64,000 nt of DNA from Bradyrhizobium diazoefficiens (GTDB taxonomy: Bacteria; Pseudomonadota; Alphaproteobacteria; Rhizobiales; Xanthobacteraceae). Location of the stretch: contig NZ_JAENXS010000001.1 of the NCBI RefSeq assembly GCF_016612535.1, positions 496,001-560,000 on the forward strand, in the 5' to 3' direction. The translations under genes were made by a program, and so were the position numbers. Below the pieces are notes generated by a model. It was not told the origin of the DNA. It was given only the letters and a program-made list of their open reading frames with translations, and searched no databases. Positions 9,126-18,303 of the stretch are shown here, one piece after another; within the stretch, counting starts at the first letter, position 1, and every line of letters starts with the position of its first letter.

Positions 9126-10232
9126 TTAGGCGAGTGGCAACGCGCTGCCGGTGGCCCATGTGGCCATCACGACATCGCCGACGGTAAAGGGATCTGCGAA
9201 GAAGGTCTTTTCCGGCACGTAGGCCACGAATTCATCGTCCGGCACGGTGTCGAGCATCACCTTGACGAAATAGCCCTGGTACTCGATCGCGACCACGCGG
9301 CTCGGCAACGCCGTGGCGCAGCCGGGTGGCAGGTCCCTGCCCGGCCTGACCAGCGCGACATCGTCGCGGCGAACGGCGATATCGACCTTGTCGCCGACGC
9401 TGACAGCCGGGCGCGCCTGAAGCGGCACCTCGATGCCATCAGGAGCGGCCTGCGCGAGTGTGAAGCTGGCACCGTTGACCTTCTCGACACGGCCAGACAG
9501 CACGTTCTGCCCGCCCATGAACTCCGCGACATAGCGGTCGTGCGGGTGGGCATAGACGTCCCGCGCCGCGCCCGCCTGCTTGATCTTGCCCTGCTCCATC
9601 ACGACCACTAAATCCGCAAGTGCGATCGCTTCGAGCTGGGTGTGGGTGACGTGGATGAAGGTGATGCCGAGCTCCCGCTGCATCCGCCGCAGCTCCTGAC
9701 GCATCTGCACGCGGAGCTGTTCGTCGAGCGCGGACAGCGGTTCATCGAGCAGCAGCACCCGCGGCTCGGTGATCGCGGCCCGCGCCAGCGCCACGCGCTG
9801 CTGCTGGCCGCCGGAGAGCTGTGCCGGCAACCGGTCGGCGAACTGCGTCAGCCGCACCTTCTCGATCATGGCGTCGGCCGCCCGAAGCCGATCGGACTTC
9901 GACTGGCCACGAACGCGCAAGGCAAAGGCGATGTTGTCGCGCACGGTCAGATGCGGGAACAGCGCGTAGGACTGGAACATCATCGCGGTGCGGCGCTGCA
10001 CCGGCGCGAGACCGACGACGTTCTGACCGCCGATCACGATCTCCCCCGCGGTCGGGTCCTCATGACCGGCGATCATGCGCAGAATCGTGGTCTTGCCGCA
10101 GCCGGACGGGCCGATGAAGCAGCAATAGGCGCCATCGGCAATCCTGAGGTTGACGCCGTCGACCACGTAGGTCGCGCCGTCAAAGCTCTTGCAGACGCCT
10201 GCCAGTTCGATATCGCCGCGATCGCTCTTCAT
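9126..10232 (-). CDS. ABC transporter ATPase, spermidine/putrescine (PotA) type
   Basis: 368 residues from ATG 10232; a TTG six bases upstream is the alternative. Walker A is GPSGCGKTT, the signature LSGGQQQRVALARA, Walker B VLLLDEPLSALD and the switch HVTHTQLEA. The C-terminal TOBE/OB region runs from about residue 240 to the end. The family powers import of polyamines, Fe3+, thiamine or opine-like compounds. It is the fourth gene of the operon headed by the binding protein at 13490. The hydroxylase subunits follow directly, suggesting that the imported compound is their substrate. Confidence 0.93.
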   Translation of the reverse strand: MKSDRGDIELAGVCKSFDGATYVVDGVNLRIADGAYCCFIGPSGCGKTTILRMIAGHEDPTAGEIVIGGQNVVGLAPVQRRTAMMFQSYALFPHLTVRDNIAFALRVRGQSKSDRLRAADAMIEKVRLTQFADRLPAQLSGGQQQRVALARAAITEPRVLLLDEPLSALDEQLRVQMRQELRRMQRELGITFIHVTHTQLEAIALADLVVVMEQGKIKQAGAARDVYAHPHDRYVAEFMGGQNVLSGRVEKVNGASFTLAQAAPDGIEVPLQARPAVSVGDKVDIAVRRDDVALVRPGRDLPPGCATALPSRVVAIEYQGYFVKVMLDTVPDDEFVAYVPEKTFFADPFTVGDVVMATWATGSALPLA

Positions 10233-10250
10233 TCCCAACTCAACCCTTGC

Positions 10251-11141
10251 TCAACCTTTGGCCTGACTGCCGCGCTTCTTCTGGATCAGGACGATGCTGC
10301 CGAGGCTTGCGCCGATGACGACGAAGGAGACGATGGTGGTCACGGTGCCGAGCGCATAGAGCGAGGGCGAGGTGACGTTCAGCGTCATGCTCCAGATCTC
10401 CAGCGGCAGCGTGTTCAGCGAACCTGCGGTCTGGAGGCTGCGCGCGAACTCGTCATAGGACAGCGTGAAGCCGAACAACGCCACCGCGACGAGACCCGGC
10501 GCGAGCACCGGAATCATCACCAGCCGGATCGACTGCCAGCGGCTGGCGCCGAGATCGTAGGCCGCCTCCTCCCAGACGTGATTGAAGCGCGACATCACAG
10601 CGAACATCACCAGCACACCGAACGGCAGCGTCCATGACAGCTGTGAGCCGAGCGCCGATGTGTACCAGCTCGCATTCAGCCCGAGCGCCTGGAACAGAAG
10701 CCCCGTGCCGAGGCCGAGCACGAGGCCGGGCGCGACCAGGCTGCCGATCATCATGTAGAAGACGACGGTGTCGCCGCGGAAGCGCTTGCGGAAACCGAGC
10801 CCGGCCAGGAAGGAGACCACCACCGTGATGACGGTGACGATGACCGCGAGCTTGATCGAGCGATCAAATGAGCCCTTGACGTCGCCGGTCCGCACCTGGG
10901 TGAAGAGATCGACGAACCAGTGCAGCGAATGCCCCTTCATCGGAAACACGAGGCCGCCGCGGATATCCTGGAACGACAGGATGTAGATGCAGAACATCGG
11001 GCCGTAGAGCGCGATCACATAAAGCCCGAACAGCGTCGCCAGCACGTAGAACGTCCAGGGCCGGCCGCCCTTTCTCGGCGCGATCGCCTTGGTCGCCGCG
11101 GGCGCGACCGCTTCAGGCACGTCAGCGAGAACCGCGCTCAT
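10251..11141 (-). CDS. ABC transporter permease, PotC type
   Basis: 296 residues. Six membrane spans are visible, the first from WTFYVLATLFGLYVIALYGP and the last ending the protein (TTIVSFVVIGASLGSIVLIQ). The ATPase-coupling loop shows the EAA pattern EAAYDLGASRWQSIRLVMIP. It pairs with the PotB-type permease, whose stop overlaps its ATG by four bases (ATGA), so translation is probably coupled. The inner-membrane channel imports the same ligand as the adjoining binding protein. Confidence 0.92.
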   Translation of the reverse strand: MSAVLADVPEAVAPAATKAIAPRKGGRPWTFYVLATLFGLYVIALYGPMFCIYILSFQDIRGGLVFPMKGHSLHWFVDLFTQVRTGDVKGSFDRSIKLAVIVTVITVVVSFLAGLGFRKRFRGDTVVFYMMIGSLVAPGLVLGLGTGLLFQALGLNASWYTSALGSQLSWTLPFGVLVMFAVMSRFNHVWEEAAYDLGASRWQSIRLVMIPVLAPGLVAVALFGFTLSYDEFARSLQTAGSLNTLPLEIWSMTLNVTSPSLYALGTVTTIVSFVVIGASLGSIVLIQKKRGSQAKG

Positions 11142-12028
11142 CGCGTGATCTCCTGCCTGATGTCGACGGTGCGCAGGATCAGCGAGACGATCCCTACCAG
11201 CACCAGCGTCAACAGCACAGCGCTTGCGGCCGCGGTCGGGTATTGCAGCACGCCGACGTCCTCGTAGAACGCGCTGACCACCGAGGCCGAGCCGCCGCCG
11301 GACATCACCTTGACGACGAAGAAGTCGCCCATCACGATCGAGACCACGAAGATGGTGCCGAGCGCAATACCGCTCTTGGACATCGGCACCACGATCAGGC
11401 GCAGGATGTCGAAACGGCTGGCGCCGGCATCGATCGCGGCCTCGATCAGCTTTTTGTCGATCCGCGCCATGGAATTGAAGATCGGCACGATCATGAAGAT
11501 CGTGAGCTGGTGGACATAGGCGATGACCACCGCCAAATCAGAGAACAGCAGCACCTCCAGCGGCTGATGGATCACGCCCAGTGCCAGCAGCGCCTGGTTG
11601 ATTAGGCCTTCCTTGCCGAGCAACGGAATCCACGAAATCATGCGGATGATGTTCGAGGTCCAGAACGGCACCGTGCACAGCAGAAACAGGCCGATCGCCA
11701 GCAGCTGGTTACGGACGTGGAAGACGAGAAAATAAGCGACAAAGAAGCCGATGATCAGCGTGAAGACCCAAGTCAGCACTGTGAACTTGATGGTCGCCAG
11801 ATAGAGCTTCAGCGTCAGCGCCGAATGCAGCACGTCGACATAGCTTGCAAGCGTGAACTCAGGCGTCAGCCCGCCAAAGCCGTCGGTCGAAAAGAAGCTC
11901 GCCGCCAGCACGACGAGGATCGGGGCCACGAAGAACGGAACGAGCACCAGAACCAGCGGCGAGACATAGAGCCAGCCGGCGAGATTTGCGCGTGGTGGCG
12001 TTTGAGCTGGTTTTGGACTGGGCTGCAT
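11138..12028 (-). CDS. ABC transporter permease, PotB type
   Basis: 296 residues with about six membrane spans, starting LYVSPLVLVLVPFFVAPILV and ending in a span before RTVDIRQEI. The EAA coupling loop is IEAAIDAGASRFDILRLIVVP. It overlaps the next permease by ATGA and follows the binding-protein gene after an 82 bp gap with a perfect 10 bp stem-loop. That is a common way to keep binding-protein mRNA more abundant than permease mRNA. Confidence 0.92.
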   Translation of the reverse strand: MQPSPKPAQTPPRANLAGWLYVSPLVLVLVPFFVAPILVVLAASFFSTDGFGGLTPEFTLASYVDVLHSALTLKLYLATIKFTVLTWVFTLIIGFFVAYFLVFHVRNQLLAIGLFLLCTVPFWTSNIIRMISWIPLLGKEGLINQALLALGVIHQPLEVLLFSDLAVVIAYVHQLTIFMIVPIFNSMARIDKKLIEAAIDAGASRFDILRLIVVPMSKSGIALGTIFVVSIVMGDFFVVKVMSGGGSASVVSAFYEDVGVLQYPTAAASAVLLTLVLVGIVSLILRTVDIRQEITR

Positions 12029-12058
12029 ATCAGCGAATGCCTCGAAGTCGATCTTGTC

Positions 12059-12084
12059 GCACCGGCGCGTGACGGCGCCGGTGC
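12059..12084 (-). promoter_or_regulatory. Intercistronic stem-loop between binding-protein and permease genes
   Basis: GCACCGGCGC at 12059-12068 and GCGCCGGTGC at 12075-12084 form a perfect 10 bp stem with a 6-base loop just after the binding-protein stop. There is no U-run. It probably protects the upstream transcript from 3' exonucleases or partially attenuates the downstream genes. Confidence 0.6.
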
Positions 12085-12110
12085 TTCGTTTAGGTCAGGG
12101 AAAGCAGGTT

Positions 12111-13490
12111 TCAGGCCACCTTGAAGTCGTTCCAGCGTTTGTTCATGTAGGCGGCCTCGTCCATCAGCGTGTTCCAGCACGAGATGTTCTTGACGCGGTC
12201 GAGGAACGAGCCGCCGTCACGCTTGGTGCCGGCCTTCTCCATCGCCACGCCATAGGGATCGTTGATCACTTCCGGCGCCGGCTTGCCGTCGTACCAGAAG
12301 TCCCATTCGGCAGCGGTCAGGAACTTCTTCGCCGTCGAGGGCACCGGACTGTAATAGCCGTAGCGGCCGACGAAGGCGCCCTGCCAGCCCGAGAGATACC
12401 AGTTGAGATATTCGTAGGCGGAATCGAGCTTCTTGCCCGAGAGATGCTTCATCAGGCCCATGCCGTTGCACCAGCCGCGATAGCCTTCCTTGCCGTCCTT
12501 GATGTTGACCGGTGCGTACACGCAAGGGATTTCCTTGACGCGGACGGCGGCGACCGCCGGCGACCACATCGACTGGATCACGACTTCGCCCGCCGCCATC
12601 AGCTGCACCGACTGGTCGAAAGTGGTCCAGGTCGCGCGGAATTGGCCCTGCTTCTTCAGCTCGATCAGCTTGTTGCAGGTGAAGTCGATCTCCTCCTTGG
12701 TCATGTTGCCCTTGTTGCCGTACTTGATCAGTCCGGCACTTTCGAAGCAGAGCGCGGCGTCCATGATGCCGATCGCGGGCACGTCGAGGATCGCGGCCTT
12801 GCCCTTGAACTTGGGATCGATCAGATCCTTCCACTCGGTCACTTCGTGGCCGACGAGGTCGGGACGGTAGCCGATGGAGTCGGCGTTGTAGACCTGCGGC
12901 AGGAAGGTCGCCCATTCGGTGACGCCGTCATGCAGGTCGGTCGAGTCGGGCTTGGAGATGTACATGGCCTCGTAGGGCGAGATGCCCTGGCGCGGGATCT
13001 TGTGGCCGTCGATCTCGCCCTTGGTGAAGATCGGCAGGATGTTGTCGAATTCCTTGATCTTCTTGACCTCGATGCCCTGGATGACCTTGCGCTTGGCGGC
13101 GAGCTTGGCCTGCCAGCCCTCGAGATCGGCGATATCGACCGTATCAGGCTGGCTTATGAAGCGATTGATGGCAGCCGACGTGTCGAGGTTCTGCATCGTC
13201 ACCTTGAAGCCGAGATCCTTGGCGGCTTGGTCGCCGATCGCCTTCACCACGGAATAGGAGACGCCGACATGGCGTAGCTCGATGTCCTTGATCTCCTGCG
13301 CCCAGATGGTCGGGAATCCGCGGATCGCATCCGACCCGACGGCCGCGCCCGCAATTGCGGCGGCGCCCTTCAACAGCGTGCGCCGGCTCAGCTTTTTCGT
13401 CGATCTGACGTTCGCCTTGGCCTCCATTCCCGCCGGATCGGAAGTGAACGTCCCCTTAGTCCCATCAGACACGTTAGTCCCATCAGACAT
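12111..13490 (-). CDS. ABC transporter periplasmic binding protein, PotD/extracellular family 1 type, Tat signal
   Basis: 459 residues from ATG 13490, which has GAGGG five bases upstream. The N-terminal 27 residues are polar, followed by a twin-arginine signal (LSRRTLLKGAAAIAGAAVG) and cleavage near WAQE. The mature protein looks like a type-2 binding protein (IELRHVGVSYSVVKAIGD, VADLEGWQAKLAAK-like strands, YISKPDST, GYYSPVPSTAKKFL). It is first in the operon that also encodes permeases, ATPase, Mo hydroxylase and amidase. An exact 15 bp direct repeat at the extreme 5' end duplicates six residues. The ligand is unknown; N-containing compounds are likely from the context. Confidence 0.9.
   Translation of the reverse strand: MSDGTNVSDGTKGTFTSDPAGMEAKANVRSTKKLSRRTLLKGAAAIAGAAVGSDAIRGFPTIWAQEIKDIELRHVGVSYSVVKAIGDQAAKDLGFKVTMQNLDTSAAINRFISQPDTVDIADLEGWQAKLAAKRKVIQGIEVKKIKEFDNILPIFTKGEIDGHKIPRQGISPYEAMYISKPDSTDLHDGVTEWATFLPQVYNADSIGYRPDLVGHEVTEWKDLIDPKFKGKAAILDVPAIGIMDAALCFESAGLIKYGNKGNMTKEEIDFTCNKLIELKKQGQFRATWTTFDQSVQLMAAGEVVIQSMWSPAVAAVRVKEIPCVYAPVNIKDGKEGYRGWCNGMGLMKHLSGKKLDSAYEYLNWYLSGWQGAFVGRYGYYSPVPSTAKKFLTAAEWDFWYDGKPAPEVINDPYGVAMEKAGTKRDGGSFLDRVKNISCWNTLMDEAAYMNKRWNDFKVA
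13456..13488 (-). repeat. Short in-frame duplication at the binding-protein N terminus
   Basis: TTAGTCCCATCAGAC occurs at 13456-13470 and 13474-13488, an 18 bp period. It encodes two copies of an SDGT(N/K) unit directly after the start codon. This looks like a recent in-frame slippage duplication in a region outside the folded domain. Confidence 0.85.
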
Positions 13491-13812
13491 GGCAACCCTC
13501 ATTGGTTACGATGAACGCCCCGCACCGATCGCCATTGACCGGCCGCGATGTGATCAAGTTGCGCGCGAGGCTAGGGTTGAGATTTTGCGAAGTAAAATTG
13601 GAAGTAAAAATTCGTCGTATAAACGCGGCTAATGGATCGGGCCGATGCATTTGCTTTCGGCAGTGCGCATAAGAAGGCGTCAACACGTGTATGCAAGGCA
13701 AGGCACGAGACTGCGTCGGCCCGCTCGCACGGCAGGCGCGATCACGATTGCGATACTGGTTGCCACAACGTTGGGCGCGACGGGCAACGAGAAAGTTGCC
13801 GCGCGACGGTTT
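13491..13812. other. Intergenic region holding the probable promoter of the transporter-hydroxylase operon
   Basis: 322 bp without a convincing gene, between the binding-protein start and the end of the MHS transporter gene. The part near 13577-13625 is clearly richer in A+T than its surroundings. It contains a direct repeat, GAAGTAAAATTG (13589-13600) followed at once by GAAGTAAAAATT (13601-13612). Tandem 12 bp repeats in a promoter region are candidate regulator sites. No adjacent regulator gene exists, so any regulator would act from elsewhere. Confidence 0.5.
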
Positions 13813-15114
13813 TCAGGATTTGAGCGTCTCACGCGCCGTCTCCGGCGTCATTAGCGTCGCGATGATGGTGATGATCGACAGCGCGATGATGTAGAGCGAC
13901 ACCGGCCAGTAAGATCCGGCCGAGGCGAGCAGCGCGGTCGCGATCAGCGGCGAGAAGCCGCCGCTCAGCGCGGCTGCGACATTGGCGCCGAGCGAGGCAC
14001 CGCTGTAGCGCACCTGAGTGCGGAACAGCTCCGGCATGAACGCGGCTTTGGGTCCGAACAGCAGCGCATGCGTCAGCGTCATCGTGACCACGAGGGCGAG
14101 CGTGATCAGCGCCGGCTCCTTGGTATCGAGGAACCAGAACAGCGGAAACGCCAGCGCCACCGAGAACACGCCGCCGGCGAGATAGAGCGCCTTGCGGCCA
14201 AAGATGTCCGACAGCCAGCCCGCGAGCGGCAACGTCGCGAACTCGACGATCGCGGCATAGACCACCGCATTGAGGATCACGCGACGCGGCAGGCCGAGCT
14301 TCGTCGTGGCATAGAGCACGATGAAGACCGTGAGGAGATAGGCCAGTCCGACTTCCGACACCGTGATGCCGATCGCGAGTAGGAAGCTGCGCCAGTCGCG
14401 GCGGATCACTTCCCAGACCGGCTGCGCCAGAACTTCCTTGCGCTCGACCACTTCCTTGAAATGCGGCGTCTCTGCAAGTCTCAGCCGCACGATGAAGCCG
14501 ACCCCGACCAGCAAGATGCTGATCAGAAACGGCACGCGCCAGCCCCAGCTCAGGAACTCCGCTTCGGGCAGCTGCGTCATCAGCCCGAAGATGCCGGTGG
14601 AGGCGGCAACGCCGACCGGAAAACCGATCTGCACCAGGCTGCCATAGAAGCCGCGGCGGTTGCCGGCGTGCTCGGCCACCATGACCACCGCGCCGCTCCA
14701 TTCGCCACCGAGACCGATGCCCTGGACGAAGCGCAGGATGACGAGGAAAATCGGCGCCCAGACGCCGATCTGGCTGTATGTCGGCAGGCATCCGATCAGG
14801 AAGGTGCCGAGCCCCATCGCGATCATGGTCGCGACCAGCATTGTCTTGCGCCCGAGCCGATCGCCATAATGCCCGATGATGGCGCCGCCGATCGGCCGCG
14901 CGACGAAGCCGACCGCATAGGTCGAGAAGGCCGCGAGCGTGCCGACGAAGGGATCGAAGCTCGGGAAGAACAGCTTGTTGAGCACCAGAGCTGCGGCCGT
15001 GCCGTAGATCAGGAAGTCGTACCACTCGATCGCGGTGCCGAGCGCGCTCGCCCACACCACATGCGCCGTCGTCGATCGCTCCGTCGCGTCGGAGACCCCC
15101 ATTGCTGCCGTCAT
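13813..15114 (-). CDS. MFS transporter, metabolite:H+ symporter (MHS) family
   Basis: 433 residues from ATG 15114 (TGGGG upstream); an ATG at 15147 is the alternative. It has twelve membrane spans. Family marks are ALGTAIEWYDFLIYGTAAA in span 1, the loop GHYGDRLGRKTMLVATM after span 2, RFVQGIGLGGEWSGAVVMVAEH in span 4 and GWLSDIFGRKALYLAGG in the second half. The best-known members carry alpha-ketoglutarate, proline/betaine, citrate or shikimate. It is divergent from the orphan binding protein at 15330. The substrate is not predictable. Confidence 0.9.
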   Translation of the reverse strand: MTAAMGVSDATERSTTAHVVWASALGTAIEWYDFLIYGTAAALVLNKLFFPSFDPFVGTLAAFSTYAVGFVARPIGGAIIGHYGDRLGRKTMLVATMIAMGLGTFLIGCLPTYSQIGVWAPIFLVILRFVQGIGLGGEWSGAVVMVAEHAGNRRGFYGSLVQIGFPVGVAASTGIFGLMTQLPEAEFLSWGWRVPFLISILLVGVGFIVRLRLAETPHFKEVVERKEVLAQPVWEVIRRDWRSFLLAIGITVSEVGLAYLLTVFIVLYATTKLGLPRRVILNAVVYAAIVEFATLPLAGWLSDIFGRKALYLAGGVFSVALAFPLFWFLDTKEPALITLALVVTMTLTHALLFGPKAAFMPELFRTQVRYSGASLGANVAAALSGGFSPLIATALLASAGSYWPVSLYIIALSIITIIATLMTPETARETLKS

Positions 15115-15247
15115 TGCATGCGCCCCAAAAGATTCCGCGTGCATCATGGCCAATCGCCATGTCGACTGCAACCTGCGGAGGTATTCATTGTGCGCAGGAT
15201 CGCGATGCGAGATTTTCGCGCGATTTTCTCAGCCTCGTTATTCTCCA

Positions 15248-15277
15248 TTGACAAATTCATTCGCTAATATCTAATTT
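15248..15277 (+). promoter_or_regulatory. Putative strong promoter of the binding-protein/flavin dehydrogenase genes
   Basis: TTGACA at 15248-15253 matches the -35 consensus. TAATTT at 15272-15277 fits a -10 after an 18-base spacer. The ATG of the binding-protein gene follows about 53 bp downstream with a GAGGG site. The region is AT-rich compared with its surroundings. Confidence 0.65.
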
Positions 15278-15329
15278 ATCTTCAGAACAACCGTCCGCGC
15301 CAAGCGGCCCATAAAGAGAGGGAACGACG

Positions 15330-16544
15330 ATGAGAGGGTTTTTGGCCTGCGCCATGCTCGCAACCATGACGTCTGCCGCCATCATCACAGCTGCGCGCGC
15401 GCAAGTGTCCGACGACGTGGTGCGGATCGGCGTGCTGACGGATCTGTCGAGCTGGGGTCGCGACAACAGCGGGCCGGGTTCTGTCGAGGCTGCCAAGATG
15501 GCGGTGGAAGAGTTTGGACCGACCGTGCTCGGCAAGCCGATCGAGATCATCAGCGCCGATCACCAGATGAAAACCGACGTCGGCGTCAACATCGTGCGCG
15601 GCTGGTTCGACAACGGCAAGGTCGACGCCGTCGCCGACATCCCCAATTCCGGCATCGCCATCGCCGTCCACAACATGGTGCGCGAGCGCAACAAGATCGC
15701 GCTGCTCTCCGGCCCCGGCGCGAGCTCGCTGACCGACGAGCTGTGCAGCCCGAACACCGTGCACTTCACCTACGACACCTATGCGCTGTCCAAGGTGACG
15801 GCCTCCGCCGTGATCAAGGAGGGCGGCAAATCCTGGTACTTCATCACCGCGGACTACGCCTTCGGCCAGCAGCTCGAGAAGGACGCAACCCGCTTCATCA
15901 ACGAGATGGGCGGCAAGGTGCTCGGCGGCGTCAAGCATCCGACCAATACGGCGGACTTCTCGTCCTTCGCGCTGCAGGCGCAAAGCTCGAAGGCTGACGT
16001 GGTCGCCTTCGCCAATGCCGGCCAGGACACCGACAACGCCATCAAGCAGTCCGGCGAGTTCGGACTGGTGCAGGGCGGCCAGAAGCTGGTCGGCCTCTTG
16101 ATGTTCGACACCGACGTGCATGCGATTGGGCTGAAGTCCGCGCAGGGCACCTATATGACCACGGCTTCGTACTGGAACATGGACGAGCAGACCCGCGCCT
16201 GGTCCAAAAAATTCTACGAGCGCACCAAGGTGATGCCGACCATGATCCAGACCGGCGTCTACGGCTCGGTGCTGCATTATCTCAAGGCGATCAAGGCGGC
16301 CGGCACCGACGACCCCGCCAAGGTGATGGCCAAGATGCGCGAGCTGCCGATCGAGGATACGTTTGTGCATGGCGGCAAGTTGCGCGAGGACGGCCGCGTC
16401 GTCCGCGACATGTATCTGGCTAGGGTGAAGTCGCCCGAGCAGTCCAAGGAGCCCTGGGATTATCTGGAGATCATCAAGACCGTGAAGGGCGAGGACGCCT
16501 ATCGCCCGCTCTCCGAATCCAAATGTCCGCTGCTGAAGAAGTGA
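15330..16544 (+). CDS. Orphan branched-chain amino-acid-type ABC binding protein (LivK family)
   Basis: 404 residues. An N-terminal signal peptide (FLACAMLATMTSAAIITAARA, cut before QVSDD) precedes a type-1 periplasmic binding fold: VRIGVLTDLSSWGRDNSGPG, then AAKMAVEEFGPTVLGKPIEI and AVHNMVRERNKIALLSGPGA. Such proteins deliver amino acids, amides or aromatic acids to a Liv-type ABC importer. No permease or ATPase genes adjoin, so it must dock on a distant transporter or act as a sensor. Only 7 bp separate it from the flavin dehydrogenase, so both genes probably serve the same substrate. Confidence 0.92.
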   Translation: MRGFLACAMLATMTSAAIITAARAQVSDDVVRIGVLTDLSSWGRDNSGPGSVEAAKMAVEEFGPTVLGKPIEIISADHQMKTDVGVNIVRGWFDNGKVDAVADIPNSGIAIAVHNMVRERNKIALLSGPGASSLTDELCSPNTVHFTYDTYALSKVTASAVIKEGGKSWYFITADYAFGQQLEKDATRFINEMGGKVLGGVKHPTNTADFSSFALQAQSSKADVVAFANAGQDTDNAIKQSGEFGLVQGGQKLVGLLMFDTDVHAIGLKSAQGTYMTTASYWNMDEQTRAWSKKFYERTKVMPTMIQTGVYGSVLHYLKAIKAAGTDDPAKVMAKMRELPIEDTFVHGGKLREDGRVVRDMYLARVKSPEQSKEPWDYLEIIKTVKGEDAYRPLSESKCPLLKK

Positions 16545-16551
16545 GGTTGAC

Positions 16552-18285
16552 ATGACCGGCAACGAGCACAACGCAAGCGAAACATACGAGTGCGATGTGC
16601 TCGTGGCCGGATCGGGTGCTTCCGGCATGTCGGCCGCGATCACCGCGCGCTATCGCGGCCTCGACGTGCTGATCGTCGAGAAGGAGCCGCGCTTCGGCGG
16701 CACCACCGCACGCTCCGGTGGCTGGCTCTGGATCCCCGGCACGTCACTCGCAAAGGCCTATGGCATTGAGGAGACGCCGGAGCAGGCGCGCACGTACTTA
16801 CGGCACGAAGCCGGCAACAATTTCGACGCCGCGCGCGTCGATGCGTTCCTCAGCGCCGGCCCCGAGGCAGTGGATTTCTTCACCACCAAGACCGCACTGC
16901 GCTTCGACATGCCGCTGGTATTTCCCGACTACCACGCCGAGGCGCCCGGGGGCGCGCAGGGCGGCCGCTCGATGGTGACGCGCCCGTTCGATGGCCGCGA
17001 GCTCCGCGAGCAGATCAAGACGCTCGGCATGCCGCTGCCCGAGCTCACCGTGTTCGGCATGATGCTGGGAAGCGGCAAGGAGATCATCCATTTCATGCGG
17101 GTGACGAAGTCGCTGGCTTCGGCGATGTATGTGGCCAAACGCCTGTCGCGCCATTTGATGGACGTGCTGCGCTATGGCCGCGGCATGACCTTAACCAACG
17201 GCAATGCACTGGCCGGACGTCTCGCCAAATCCGCGCAGGATTTGAAGATTCCGATGTGGTTGTCCTCGCCGATGCGCGAGCTGACGGTCGAGAACGGCGC
17301 TGTCACCGGCGCGATCGTGTCGCGCGAGGGACGCGACGTGCGTGTCCGCGCAAGACAAGGCGTCGTGCTCGCGTGCGGCGGGTTTCCGCACGAAGTCGAG
17401 CGGCGCAAGAAGATGTTCCCGCACGCGCCGACCGGCACTGAGCATTATTCGCCTGGCCCGACCGGCAACACCGGCGACGGCCTGCGCCTTGCGGAGAGCG
17501 CCGGCGGACACGTCGAGAACCGCCTGCCGAATGCGGCGGCCTGGGTCCCGGTATCGTTGACCACGCGCAAGGACGGATCGAAGGGCGTGATGCCGCATTT
17601 CATCGACCGCGCCAAACCCGGCGTGATCGCCGTGATGCGTGACGGCAAGCGCTTTACCAATGAAGGCAATTCCTATCACGACTTCGTCCAAGCGATGGTC
17701 AAAGCGGCAAAACCTGGCGAGGAGATCGCGTCGTATCTCGTCTGCGATCACCAGACCTTGCGCAAATACGGCCTCGGCTGCGTCCCGCCGTTCCCGATGC
17801 CGCTCGGCCATCATCTCAACACGGGTTATCTCCTGCGCGGCGATACGCTGGAGGCGCTTGCGGCAAAAGCCGGCATCGATGCCAAAGCGTTCGCCGAGAC
17901 AGTCAAGCAGTTCAACGCCACCGCACCGCAGGGACACGATGCCGCCTTCGGCAAAGGTTCAAAAGCCTATAACCGTTACCAGGGCGACGCGATGCATGGT
18001 CCCAATCCCTGCATCGCGCCGATCGAAAACGGCCCGTACTACGCCATCAAGATGGTGATCGGCGATCTCGGTACCTATGCCGGCATCGTCACCGACGAGA
18101 ACGCACGTGCGCTCGATGGCGAAGGCCGGGTGATTCCCGGCCTCTATGCCGCCGGCAACGACATGGCGAGCATCATGGGCGGCAATTATCCCGGTGCGGG
18201 CATCACGCTTGGGCCGGCGCTGACCTTCGGCTACATTGCCGGGCGACACCTTGCCGACAGCGCCGCCAAGCGCGACGCGGCGTAA
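16552..18285 (+). CDS. FAD-binding dehydrogenase, 3-ketosteroid delta1-dehydrogenase/fumarate reductase family
   Basis: 577 residues. N-terminal dinucleotide motif CDVLVAGSGASGMSAAITA, with EKEPRFGGTTARSGG forming the flavin-contact loop. The substrate-cap domain spans roughly residues 300-450. The C-terminal flavin motif GLYAAGNDMASIMGGNYPGA and ITLGPALTFGYIAGRH is typical of FAD-dependent dehydrogenases that introduce a C=C bond next to a carbonyl. The length fits KstD-like enzymes, but alphaproteobacterial paralogues are broad and no steroid genes are near. It is followed 18 bp later by the IclR regulator. Confidence 0.88.
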   Translation: MTGNEHNASETYECDVLVAGSGASGMSAAITARYRGLDVLIVEKEPRFGGTTARSGGWLWIPGTSLAKAYGIEETPEQARTYLRHEAGNNFDAARVDAFLSAGPEAVDFFTTKTALRFDMPLVFPDYHAEAPGGAQGGRSMVTRPFDGRELREQIKTLGMPLPELTVFGMMLGSGKEIIHFMRVTKSLASAMYVAKRLSRHLMDVLRYGRGMTLTNGNALAGRLAKSAQDLKIPMWLSSPMRELTVENGAVTGAIVSREGRDVRVRARQGVVLACGGFPHEVERRKKMFPHAPTGTEHYSPGPTGNTGDGLRLAESAGGHVENRLPNAAAWVPVSLTTRKDGSKGVMPHFIDRAKPGVIAVMRDGKRFTNEGNSYHDFVQAMVKAAKPGEEIASYLVCDHQTLRKYGLGCVPPFPMPLGHHLNTGYLLRGDTLEALAAKAGIDAKAFAETVKQFNATAPQGHDAAFGKGSKAYNRYQGDAMHGPNPCIAPIENGPYYAIKMVIGDLGTYAGIVTDENARALDGEGRVIPGLYAAGNDMASIMGGNYPGAGITLGPALTFGYIAGRHLADSAAKRDAA

Positions 18286-18303
18286 CCACACGCCAGGAGG
18301 CGC

